From JBBSOW01 sp038259365 (lineage in GTDB: Bacteria; Actinomycetota; Actinomycetes; Propionibacteriales; Propionibacteriaceae), in the NCBI GenBank assembly GCA_038259365.1, contig JBBSOW010000081.1:1-13935 (forward strand): DNA of 13,935 nt. The letters are read 5' to 3'. The notes below the pieces were generated by a model. The model worked only from the letters and a program-made list of their open reading frames with translations. It ran no database searches and was not told where the DNA came from. Made by a program: the position numbers and the translations under genes. Shown here in pieces: positions 6,798-13,498 of the stretch (within the stretch, counting starts at the first letter, position 1; each line of letters opens with the position of its first letter).

Positions 6798-7757
6798 GTG
6801 ATCAGGGATTCGCGCGCGGTTGGCCAAAGACCGCCACCGCCCCTCCTCAGCCGCCGGCTCCTTCTCTCGTCCGTTGCTGCGCTCGGTTCCGGAACCGTGC
6901 TGAGCGGGTGCGGCACGGCCGAAACGCGCAATCTCGTCACTGGCGGCGATGAACCCGCCCTCGATCAGGACGGCGACGCTGAGGGTGGCGCTTCGCCGCG
7001 CGACGCCGAGCCGAGCGCAGAGGCCGCACCCGGCCCGGTCGTGCGCGGCGAGCTGCGTTCCACGGCGATGGGCGACACCAGCCAAGCGTGGAGCATCGCC
7101 TATCCCCCGGGTTTCGGCGAGGGCGATCGGCTGCCGGTGGTCATCACCATGCACGGCTTGGGCGACACCCACCGGGCCGCCTACGAGACCTTGCACGGCC
7201 CCCACTACCTGGCCGAGGCCGTCGCCCGCGGCGCAACGCCGTTCGCCCTGGCCGGGATCGATGGCGGCGACACGTTCTGGACTCGGCTCGACGGCCGCGA
7301 CGGCGGCAAGCTGGTGTCCGAGGAGTTCCTGGGCCTGGTCGGCGAGCGCGGCCTCGACACCGACCGGTTGGCGCTCACCGGATGGTCGATGGGCGGTTGG
7401 GGCTCGCTGTTCCTCGCCGGCAACAACCTGCGTGGCCGGGTGAAAGCGGTGTCGGCCATCAGCACGCCCTGCTACGAGACGTTCGCCGAGATCCCCGACC
7501 AGGGGTGGATGAGCGAACAGGAGTACGACCGGTACAACTTCGTCACTCGGCCGGGACTGTTCACCGACCTGCCCATCCAACTGTTGTGCGGCAAACAGGA
7601 CGCGTTCTACCGGGGCAACGTCGCCTTCGCCAAACGGCTGGCCAAGACCTCCGGAGTCCTTCCGCCCGAGACCGTCTTCGGCAACGGCAGTCACTCCATG
7701 CCGTACTGGGAATCCCAAGCCGAGAACCAGCTCGGGTTTCTCGCCTCGCACCTGTAG
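6798..7757 (+). CDS. Tat-type lipoprotein alpha/beta hydrolase (esterase-like)
   Basis: A 319-residue serine hydrolase, probably exported and anchored on the outer face of the membrane. The N-terminus carries a twin-arginine-like SRRLLLSS (18-25), a hydrophobic stretch, and a lipobox LSGC with Cys38 as the lipid-modified residue. An acidic, Ala/Pro-rich linker runs to about residue 80. The catalytic domain shows the nucleophile elbow GWSMG with Ser197, a likely acid Asp268 in CGKQDAF, and a likely base His299 in GNGSHSM. The oxyanion region is probably TMHGLGD. The fold resembles esterase D / antigen-85-like families, but the substrate is unknown. The GTG at 6798 was chosen because it gives a clean signal peptide and lies six bases after TATCAT; the open frame extends upstream into the lepA leader without meaningful sequence. 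It is divergent from lepA and precedes rpsT in the same direction, but rpsT has its own leader. Confidence 0.82.
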   Translation: MIRDSRAVGQRPPPPLLSRRLLLSSVAALGSGTVLSGCGTAETRNLVTGGDEPALDQDGDAEGGASPRDAEPSAEAAPGPVVRGELRSTAMGDTSQAWSIAYPPGFGEGDRLPVVITMHGLGDTHRAAYETLHGPHYLAEAVARGATPFALAGIDGGDTFWTRLDGRDGGKLVSEEFLGLVGERGLDTDRLALTGWSMGGWGSLFLAGNNLRGRVKAVSAISTPCYETFAEIPDQGWMSEQEYDRYNFVTRPGLFTDLPIQLLCGKQDAFYRGNVAFAKRLAKTSGVLPPETVFGNGSHSMPYWESQAENQLGFLASHL

Positions 7758-7848
7758 GCCCCCGCATCGGTCGGCGCCTGGTGGGGCGGGCCGGGGATTT
7801 GGCCGGACGCCTGCCCGGTTGGTAATGTTCAGAGTCGCTTGCGGGCAG

Positions 7849-7878
7849 TTGACCGCCCACGTAGCGCACACTTTTTAC
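7849..7878 (+). promoter_or_regulatory. rpsT: Possible rpsT promoter
   Basis: TTGACC (7849-7854) resembles a -35 box, with the T-rich TTTTTAC (7872-7878) about 17 bases downstream as a poor -10. The downstream part is the only AT-rich stretch of the leader. Weak by motif, but placed sensibly ahead of a strongly expressed gene. Confidence 0.3.
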
Positions 7879-7890
7879 TCCTACTTACTT

Positions 7891-7894
7891 AAGG
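7891..7894 (+). promoter_or_regulatory. rpsT: rpsT ribosome binding site
   Basis: AAGG lies eight bases before the GTG at 7903 and supports that start over open frame further upstream. Confidence 0.55.
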
Positions 7895-7902
7895 CTTGCC
7901 AC

Positions 7903-8166
7903 GTGGCGAACATCAAGTCCCAGATGAAGCGGAACAAGACCAACGAGAAGGCTCGGCTGCGCAACAAGGCCGTCAAGTCCAACCTGCGTACGTTCAGCCG
8001 CCGCTTCCGTGAGGCTGCAGAGGCCGGCGAGACCAGCAAGGCCGTAGAGCTCGCTCAAGACGCCTGCCGTCAGCTCGACAAGGCAGCGTCCAAGGGCGTC
8101 ATCCACGCCAACCAGGCCGCGAACCGCAAGTCGGCTATCGCGACCAAGGCTGCCGCACTCTCCTGA
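7903..8166 (+). CDS. rpsT: 30S ribosomal protein S20
   Basis: Primary 16S rRNA-binding protein of the small subunit body. The 87-residue Lys/Arg-rich helical protein begins with ANIKSQMKRNKTNEKARLRN, the characteristic S20 N-terminus, and ends with the usual Ala-rich segment KGVIHANQAANRKSAIATKA. The GTG at 7903 was chosen because it places Met directly before ANIKSQ and has AAGG eight bases upstream; the frame is open upstream but not S20-like. Length is normal for the family. It is transcribed towards holA and closed by a strong terminator right after the stop. The neighbourhood (lepA on one side, holA-comEC-comEA on the other) matches the usual actinobacterial order. Confidence 0.98.
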   Translation: MANIKSQMKRNKTNEKARLRNKAVKSNLRTFSRRFREAAEAGETSKAVELAQDACRQLDKAASKGVIHANQAANRKSAIATKAAALS

Positions 8167-8178
8167 TGCGAGCGATTG

Positions 8179-8210
8179 ATCCCGGCCCGCAACGACGGGC
8201 CGGGATTTTT
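8179..8210 (+). terminator. Intrinsic terminator of rpsT
   Basis: CCCGGCCCG (8181-8189) pairs perfectly with CGGGCCGGG (8196-8204) around the loop CAACGA. Two flanking A-T pairs lengthen the stem to 11 pairs, and TTTTT follows at 8206-8210. It begins 12 bases after the rpsT stop and shields the convergent holA end. The minus-strand reading has no T-run, so it serves rpsT only. Confidence 0.93.
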
Positions 8211-8245
8211 GTGTACCCGCCGCCCGGCGGCCGGGGGCTCGCGCG

Positions 8246-9229
8246 TCAGCTCAGCCGCTGATCGGCGACCTTGATCACGCAGCGTTCGAGGGCAAAGTCG
8301 GCGTCGCCGGCGGCCCCCTTCACCTCGGCGTCCGCGGTGGCCACGATCTGCAGAGCGTCGGCCAGCCCCGCCTGTTCCCACCCGCGAGACTGTTGGCGTA
8401 GGGTCTTCAACTTCCACGGCGGCACCCCCACCGCACGAGCCAGGTCCGCCTCGCCCATGCCGGTGCCGCGCACGCTGACGTAGCGTCCCAACCCCCGCAG
8501 GCCGGCGGCCATCGCGCTCGTCACCAACACCGGGGCGACGCCCGTGGACAACGCCCAGCGCAGCCGTTCCATCGCCACCGCGGTCTGACCGCCCAGCGTG
8601 GCGTCGGCGACGGCGAAGCTTGTCACCTCGGCCCGCCCACCGAAGTAGGTGTCCACCAAACGCGCGGTGATCCGCTCGTCCTCGGAGTCGGCCAGGAGTT
8701 GGGAAATGGCCGAGACCACGGCTCGCAGATTGTGCCCGACGCCCTCCACCAACCCACCAACGGCGTCGGGATCGATCCGACCTCCGTGGCGCTTCACCTC
8801 GTTCTCGACGTAGCCATTCAGCTCCCACGGCTTCACCGCCGGGGCGTTGATCACCTGCAGCTTCAGCTTCTTCAGCTTGTCCAGCAGCCCCTTGCCTTTG
8901 ACCCCGCCGCCGTGGACCAGCACGAGGACCACCTCCTCGGGGGTGCGTTCGGCCAGTTCCAAGATCAGCGGAGCAAGATCGGCCGGCAGACTCGCCAGAT
9001 CGCGAACGATGACGATGCTCTGGGTCGCGAACAGCGAACCTCCGGTGAGTTCGGCCAGATATCCCGAATCAAGGCCGATCGCTTCGACATCGAAGACCTC
9101 GGCGCCCGGAGCCTCCTTGGCCGCTTGGGCTCGCACGCTGTCCACGGCACGCTCGGCCAACACCGACTCTGGGCCCGCTACGAGCACCGTTCTGCCGAAC
9201 ATCGATTGGGCTGCCACGATCCCCAGCAT
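8246..9229 (-). CDS. holA: DNA polymerase III subunit delta (clamp loader)
   Basis: The delta subunit opens the beta sliding clamp as part of the clamp-loader complex. The 327-residue protein begins an AAA+-like domain with LVAGPESVLAERAVDSVRAQ, which lacks a Walker A lysine as is normal for delta. Family-like features follow: the hydrophobic strand SIVIVRDLASLP, a VVLVLVHGG strand, and the C-terminal helical clamp-loader domain with LGRYVSVRGTG and PPWKLKTLRQQSRGW. The ATG at 9229 gives the longest protein and starts 15 bases after comEC ends, which suggests cotranscription. An internal ATG at 9202 (FGRTVLVAGPE) would also suit the family. Neither start has a clear Shine-Dalgarno sequence. 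Position between comEC and rpsT is the conserved location of holA. Confidence 0.94.
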   Translation of the reverse strand: MLGIVAAQSMFGRTVLVAGPESVLAERAVDSVRAQAAKEAPGAEVFDVEAIGLDSGYLAELTGGSLFATQSIVIVRDLASLPADLAPLILELAERTPEEVVLVLVHGGGVKGKGLLDKLKKLKLQVINAPAVKPWELNGYVENEVKRHGGRIDPDAVGGLVEGVGHNLRAVVSAISQLLADSEDERITARLVDTYFGGRAEVTSFAVADATLGGQTAVAMERLRWALSTGVAPVLVTSAMAAGLRGLGRYVSVRGTGMGEADLARAVGVPPWKLKTLRQQSRGWEQAGLADALQIVATADAEVKGAAGDADFALERCVIKVADQRLS

Positions 9230-9244
9230 GCCAGGTGGCGCCGA

Positions 9245-11704
9245 CTATTCCCGCCCGCCGGACCGGGTCCTCCGCTGGCTGACGACATTCAACCCGTCGG
9301 GCGTGCGCACGAGCGCGATCGAGCCGGCCTCATCGGTGCGGTAGACGGTCATGTTGAGTTGGCGCGCCAACGCGAGCGCGCGGGGGGCGGGATGGCCGTA
9401 GTCGTTGTCCTCGCCCACGCTCGCTATCGCCGCCACGGCTCCCGATCGCGCGAAGAAGTCGCGATCCTGGCGCGCCGAACCGTGATGGGGAAACTTCAAC
9501 ACATCGGCCTTCACGTTGCCGCCCGCCCGGACAATTTGGCGTTGCCCGTCCGGCTCGGCGTCACCGGAGAACAAGACCGTCAGCCCCATCAGGCTCGCCC
9601 GCACCACCACGCTCGAGTCGTTCACCACGCTTCCGTCGGGGTCCGCGCCACCGGCTTGGCCGTCGAGGACCGGATAGGCCGGTACCGGGCCGAGCACCTC
9701 GAGTTCGGCTTCGCCGACGACGAACCGCTCCCCCAGCACCGCTGGGCGAACCGGGATCTTCTGCCGTGCGAGCACCGAGGCTACCCGGGCCGCTTCGGGA
9801 GCGGGCTCGGGCAGGGCCGAGGTGAGCACGAGCCGCACCGGCCGCGATAGCGTCGCCGCCGACAGCCCGGCCACGTGGTCGGCGTGAAAGTGGGTGAGCA
9901 CCACCAGCGGCAACACCGCGATATCGAGTTGATCCAGGCAGCGCAGGATTGCTGGCGGATCGGGCCCGGCGTCGATGAGGATGCCCTGGCGTGGACCGAC
10001 CCGGATGACCGCGGCGTCGCCTTGACCGACGTCGCAGAACGCCACCGACCATCCCGCAGGCGGCCACCCCGGCTGGACCGGCGCGTGCAGCAGAGTCAAG
10101 ATCAGGGCGACCGCCACCGACAGCGCGATCATCGAGCGACGCAAGACCCACGGCAACAACAGCGCCGCCGCCAGGGTGCAGGCGCCCAAGATCGACAACG
10201 CCCAGATACTCGGCGACCAGCTGATGGCCGCCCCGGGAAGCGCCGAGCCCAGTCGCGCGGTCACGATGATGCCTTGCGCGCACAGCGCCGCCACCCGTCC
10301 CGCGAGTTGGGCAGCCCACGGCCAGCACAATCCCAGCCCGGCGGCGGCGAAACCGGCGACGGTCGCCGGAGCAACGAACGGACCGGCGGCCATGTTCGCC
10401 GGGAGGCTGGCCAGGCTCACCTGGCCCGAGATGCGCGCGATGAGCGGCTGAGTGAACACCTGGGCCGCCATGGGCACCGCGATCGACTCCGCCAACCACA
10501 ACGGCAACCAGGCCGCCATCCTCCGGGCCCAGGCCCCCGCGAACACGACGATGCCCAGGCACGCCAACACCGAGAGGGCGAAACCCAGCGAGCGCGACAT
10601 CGTCGGATCGATCAACAGCAGCGCGATCGCGGCGGTGCACAGGTGCCGGACGGCCTTGCCACCGCGGACGCCCGAACCGAGGGCGGCCAGCGTCACCAAT
10701 CCCATGGCGGCCGCCCGCAGTACGCTCGGCTCGCTGCGGCACAGGGCGACGAAGACGATCACCGTCGCGATCGCGAGGACCCGCAGGCCGCGGCCCCGCA
10801 AGCCCAGCCCCCGGCTCACGGACAAGACGAACGCGAGCAGGATCGACAGGTTGGCCCCCGAGACCGCGGTGAGGTGGGTCAGCCCGGTCCGGACGAACTG
10901 CTCCCGCAGCGCGCCGTCCATGGCCGAGGTGTCCCCCAGCACCAGTGCGGGCACGAGAGCGCGCTGCTGCGCGGGACGGTGGGCGACCGCCTCACGGAGC
11001 CCGCCGCGCACCCGCTCGATGGCCACGAAGGCCCATGACGCACCCTGGCGCAGGGTCGGCGCCGAACGCAAGCGCAGCACGCCGGCCACGTTCTGTCCAG
11101 GATCGGCGGGCTCGAGCCGCCCGGACGCGCGCACGAGCGACCCCACCGGCATCGTCTGCGCGGTCGTGCGGAGCAGGTCGCTCCCCGCGATCACGACGAT
11201 CGGAACGCGCTCGCGGTGCCTGACACCCCGGCCGGTGATCTCGCTTACCTGCGCCACCGTCCACGAGACGCCGCGAACCCCGCTGCCGCTGGTGCGAAAG
11301 TCCTGGGTGAGTTTCAGCTCCACCTCGACGAAGGCCCGCTGCTCCGCGAGCCGGGCCGTCTGGGAGCCCGCCAACCCGTGCTGATGAACCGCCCCGGAGA
11401 CCAACCCGGCCGTTCCCAGCACGACCGCGGCGACGAGCGTCGGCGCCCACCGGGAACGACGCACGACTACTGCCATAACCACCGCGACAATGGCGGCGAG
11501 CGTCACGCCAGGCAGCAGCCAATCGATCCCCGAGACGGCACACCAACAGCTCAGCCACAACACCGATGCCGGTAAGACCAGCCGAAGGTCGCTGCCCGGG
11601 CCGACCGGCCGGGGATCGGGCCCATCTACGAAACCGGCTTCGCCGGCGAGTGCCTGCCCAGAGCGTGGGTCCGGCCCCGACCCCGCCGGTCCACCGCCGC
11701 TCAC
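9245..11704 (-). CDS. comEC: ComEC/Rec2 DNA-uptake channel protein
   Basis: Integral membrane channel that carries single-stranded DNA into the cytoplasm during transformation. The 819-residue protein has all three usual parts. An N-terminal DUF4131-like soluble region lies between membrane helices. The central competence domain is polytopic and carries the signature THLTAVSGANLS. The C-terminal metallo-beta-lactamase-like domain has DVGQGDA (558-564), the metal-binding motif HFHADH (605-610), SGD and HHGSA. These residues suggest an active nuclease-type domain rather than a degenerate one. The GTG start overlaps the comEA stop as GTGA with no Shine-Dalgarno sequence, so translation is probably coupled to comEA. 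It is followed 15 bases later by holA. Whether the host is naturally transformable is unknown; many actinobacteria keep comEA/comEC without proven competence. Confidence 0.95.
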   Translation of the reverse strand: MSGGGPAGSGPDPRSGQALAGEAGFVDGPDPRPVGPGSDLRLVLPASVLWLSCWCAVSGIDWLLPGVTLAAIVAVVMAVVVRRSRWAPTLVAAVVLGTAGLVSGAVHQHGLAGSQTARLAEQRAFVEVELKLTQDFRTSGSGVRGVSWTVAQVSEITGRGVRHRERVPIVVIAGSDLLRTTAQTMPVGSLVRASGRLEPADPGQNVAGVLRLRSAPTLRQGASWAFVAIERVRGGLREAVAHRPAQQRALVPALVLGDTSAMDGALREQFVRTGLTHLTAVSGANLSILLAFVLSVSRGLGLRGRGLRVLAIATVIVFVALCRSEPSVLRAAAMGLVTLAALGSGVRGGKAVRHLCTAAIALLLIDPTMSRSLGFALSVLACLGIVVFAGAWARRMAAWLPLWLAESIAVPMAAQVFTQPLIARISGQVSLASLPANMAAGPFVAPATVAGFAAAGLGLCWPWAAQLAGRVAALCAQGIIVTARLGSALPGAAISWSPSIWALSILGACTLAAALLLPWVLRRSMIALSVAVALILTLLHAPVQPGWPPAGWSVAFCDVGQGDAAVIRVGPRQGILIDAGPDPPAILRCLDQLDIAVLPLVVLTHFHADHVAGLSAATLSRPVRLVLTSALPEPAPEAARVASVLARQKIPVRPAVLGERFVVGEAELEVLGPVPAYPVLDGQAGGADPDGSVVNDSSVVVRASLMGLTVLFSGDAEPDGQRQIVRAGGNVKADVLKFPHHGSARQDRDFFARSGAVAAIASVGEDNDYGHPAPRALALARQLNMTVYRTDEAGSIALVRTPDGLNVVSQRRTRSGGRE

Positions 11705-12579
11705 ACGGTGACCAGCGGCGCGAGGCGCGCGTAGGTCTTGGGGCCAACCCCGTCGATCTCCTGCAACTCGCTCACTGCGGAGAACCGGTTGTGGCTCGTC
11801 CGCCAGTCCACGATCTTGCCCGCCATCACCGGCCCGACCCCGGGCAGCTGTTCCAGCTCCACGGCGCTCGCCGTGTTCAGGTTGATCGGACCCGCTCCGG
11901 TTCCCGCTCCGCTGGCTCCCGACGCTCCCGTGCCCGTCTCAGCGCCACCGGAGCCCTGGGAGCCGGAACGCACGGCGGACTCCTCCTGGCCCGAGGCCAC
12001 GAACACCTGCTGCCCGTCGCTCAGCGGTTGAGCCAGGTTCAGCGTGCCGGTCTTCACCCCCTTCCGCACACCACCGGCGGCCTCAATGGCGTCGTGCACT
12101 CGGGAGCCCGGCTCGAGGAGCACGACTCCCGGCTTCTTCACCGCTCCCGCGACGTGGATCTCCAGTTGCGTCGCACTGGGGGCCGCAGCGGCCGGTGCGC
12201 CCGCCGACGGCCCCGGCGAGGGGACAGACGGCGGTGCGGCTTGGGTGACGGCCAACGGCAGAGCCTGAGATTGCGCTCGCATGATCGAGAACACCGTCAG
12301 GCCCAGCGCCAGAACCACGATGACCACCATGGCCGGGATGTGTCGCCGTTCCAACCGAAACCGCTCGGGCATCATCCGGCGAGGCTCGGGCGCCCGCTGC
12401 CGATCTCGTTGCTCGTCGAGATCGGGTGGGTCGGGCTCCTCGTCGGCAACGAGCTGAAGCCGCGGCGATCCCGGTAACGCTGCATCCGGGCCCGACGGGG
12501 GGCTGGCGAGCAGGCGATCCAGCTGAGCCTGCACGTAGTCGCTGGGCTCTGCCCCCGCGCCGCCCCGAGAAGTGTTCAC
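11701..12579 (-). CDS. comEA: ComEA-like DNA-binding protein (SLBB plus helix-hairpin-helix)
   Basis: Membrane-anchored receptor that binds incoming double-stranded DNA outside the membrane and hands it to ComEC. Numbered from the GTG at 12579, the roughly 292-residue protein has a charged cytoplasmic N-terminus and a single membrane helix (PAMVVIVVLALGLTVF, about residues 82-98). A Pro/Ala/Ser linker leads to an SLBB domain (EIHVAGAVKKPGVVLL to LSDGQQVFVA). A Gly/Ser/Thr-rich linker then leads to a tandem helix-hairpin-helix domain (INLNTASAVELEQLPGVGP, then LQEIDGVGPKTYARL). A TTG two codons upstream (12585) is an alternative start. No Shine-Dalgarno sequence is visible, and a poor -10-like CATGCT sits six bases before the GTG, so it too might be leaderless. 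It heads the comEA-comEC-holA unit and overlaps comEC by GTGA. Two DnaA-box-like sites lie upstream. Confidence 0.93.
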   Translation of the reverse strand: MNTSRGGAGAEPSDYVQAQLDRLLASPPSGPDAALPGSPRLQLVADEEPDPPDLDEQRDRQRAPEPRRMMPERFRLERRHIPAMVVIVVLALGLTVFSIMRAQSQALPLAVTQAAPPSVPSPGPSAGAPAAAAPSATQLEIHVAGAVKKPGVVLLEPGSRVHDAIEAAGGVRKGVKTGTLNLAQPLSDGQQVFVASGQEESAVRSGSQGSGGAETGTGASGASGAGTGAGPINLNTASAVELEQLPGVGPVMAGKIVDWRTSHNRFSAVSELQEIDGVGPKTYARLAPLVTV

Positions 12580-12629
12580 GCCCAAAGCATGCGCACTCGG
12601 CTGCTGTCCGATCCGCCTGGAGGCAAATC

Positions 12630-12638
12630 TGTGGACAA
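12630..12638 (-). promoter_or_regulatory. DnaA box, exact actinobacterial consensus TTGTCCACA
   Basis: Read on the minus strand the nine bases are TTGTCCACA, the preferred DnaA box of high-GC Gram-positives. It lies in the 134-base divergent gap between comEA and the antitoxin gene, 51 bases upstream of the comEA start. Confidence 0.6.
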
Positions 12639-12657
12639 CTCGGCGGGTCTAGCCGCC

Positions 12658-12666
12658 TGTGGAAAA
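12658..12666 (-). promoter_or_regulatory. Second DnaA-box-like site TTTTCCACA
   Basis: Read on the minus strand this is TTTTCCACA, one base from the preceding box, same orientation, 28 bases away start to start. The surrounding 11-mers (12629-12639 and 12657-12667) are identical at ten positions, and each is followed at some distance by CGGCGGGT (12641-12648 and 12680-12687), so the gap looks like a diverged tandem duplication. Confidence 0.5.
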
Positions 12667-12701
12667 CCGCCTCGCACCACGGCGGGTAGCACCCGGTGCG
12701 C

Positions 12702-12707
12702 TACCAT
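12702..12707 (+). promoter_or_regulatory. Candidate -10 element TACCAT for the leaderless antitoxin gene
   Basis: TACCAT matches TAnnnT and ends six bases before the ATG at 12714. From hexamer to start it reads TACCATCGGGGCATG, nearly the same as TATCATCGGCGCGTG before the esterase gene. The antitoxin would bind close to its own promoter, as usual for autoregulated modules. Confidence 0.55.
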
Positions 12708-12713
12708 CGGGGC

Positions 12714-13001
12714 ATGCAGCGGATCGGTGTTCGAGAACTACGGCAGCACGCCTCGCGCTACCTGGCCTCGGTGAAGCAAGGTGAAACGGTCGAGGTGACC
12801 GAGAGGGGGCAACTGGTCGCCTTACTAACCCCACCAACCCCGGCCATGGCCGCCCGGGACCGGCTCGTGGCCTCCGGCCGCGTCGTACCGGCGGCTAGCT
12901 CCCGATCTCCTGGTGGGGTTACCTCCTGGCCATCGCCCATCGATGCCGAAGGCCCCAGCAACGCGCAGTTGTTGGAGGATTCTCGGCCCGATCGCCTGTG
13001 A
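12714..13001 (+). CDS. Phd/YefM-family antitoxin (VapB-type partner)
   Basis: A 95-residue antitoxin that should neutralise the VapC-like toxin encoded next and repress their joint promoter. The N-terminal DNA-binding and dimerisation part, IGVRELRQHASRYLASVKQG, followed by ETVEVTERGQLVALL, is typical of the Phd/YefM fold. The C-terminal half is Pro/Ser-rich and likely disordered until it wraps the toxin. The ATG at 12714 was chosen over an in-frame ATG at 12696 because homologues begin directly with this RIGVREL segment and because TACCAT lies six bases upstream. The stop overlaps the toxin start as GTGA, indicating coupled translation. It is divergent from comEA, with two DnaA-box-like sites in between. 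Confidence 0.88.
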   Translation: MQRIGVRELRQHASRYLASVKQGETVEVTERGQLVALLTPPTPAMAARDRLVASGRVVPAASSRSPGGVTSWPSPIDAEGPSNAQLLEDSRPDRL

Positions 13002-13414
13002 TCTACCTCGATTCGTCCGCGCTTATGAAGCTCGTCCGGCGCGAGAGCGAGACCGAAGCGTTGCAGGACTGGCTCACCGCAAGGCCTGGGACGCCGTTGG
13101 TGACAAGTGAGCTCGCCCGCGTTGAGGTGGTTCGCGCCGCGCGCCGGGTCAACGACCGCGCCGCCGGCACCGCCCGGGCCCTATTCGGCTACCTCGACAC
13201 GATCGCGCTGGACCGCACGGTTCAGGACGTCGCCTGTGAGATAGCCGGACCCGCGCTGCGCACGCTCGACGCTCTCCACCTGGCATCCGCCATCGTCCTT
13301 GGTGAAGACCTGAGCGTCTTCGTCGCCTACGACCACCGCCTGATCGACGCGGCCACGAGGGCTGGCCTCGAGACCGCCACCCCAAAGCCGCAGCCACCCC
13401 GCGCCGAACAGTAA
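12998..13414 (+). CDS. vapC: VapC-like PIN-domain ribonuclease toxin
   Basis: A 138-residue Mg2+-dependent endoribonuclease toxin; family members cleave tRNA or rRNA to stop growth. The four acidic active-site residues of the PIN fold are in place: Asp5 in YLDSSAL, Glu38 in TSELARVE, Asp91 in RTLDALHLASA, and Asp112 in AYDHRLIDAA. The C-terminal PRAEQ tail is poorly structured. The GTG start overlaps the antitoxin TGA by four bases and has no own promoter, as usual for such pairs. The RNA target cannot be predicted from sequence. Length and motifs are normal and the gene looks intact. Confidence 0.92.
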   Translation: MIYLDSSALMKLVRRESETEALQDWLTARPGTPLVTSELARVEVVRAARRVNDRAAGTARALFGYLDTIALDRTVQDVACEIAGPALRTLDALHLASAIVLGEDLSVFVAYDHRLIDAATRAGLETATPKPQPPRAEQ

Positions 13415-13498
13415 CTTCTAGCGGCCGGGGTCGGAACCGACACCTCCAACTCGGCCCCGCTAATGGCTCCGCCGCTCCCAAGCGTTGACGATGAACAG

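Noticed and set aside
8211..8245. GC-rich symmetry downstream of holA as a holA terminator
   Set aside because: The stems are imperfect and no T-run follows on the minus strand.
8699..11038. Long + strand frames opposite holA and comEC (for example 8699-9850 and 9875-11038)
   Set aside because: Composition is Arg/His/Gln-rich, with no domain motifs, while the minus strand encodes clear HolA and ComEC.
13420..13465. tRNA-like T-arm sequence on the minus strand after the toxin gene
   Set aside because: The GTCGG/CCGAC symmetry lacks a proper seven-base T loop, and no acceptor, D or anticodon arms can be drawn.
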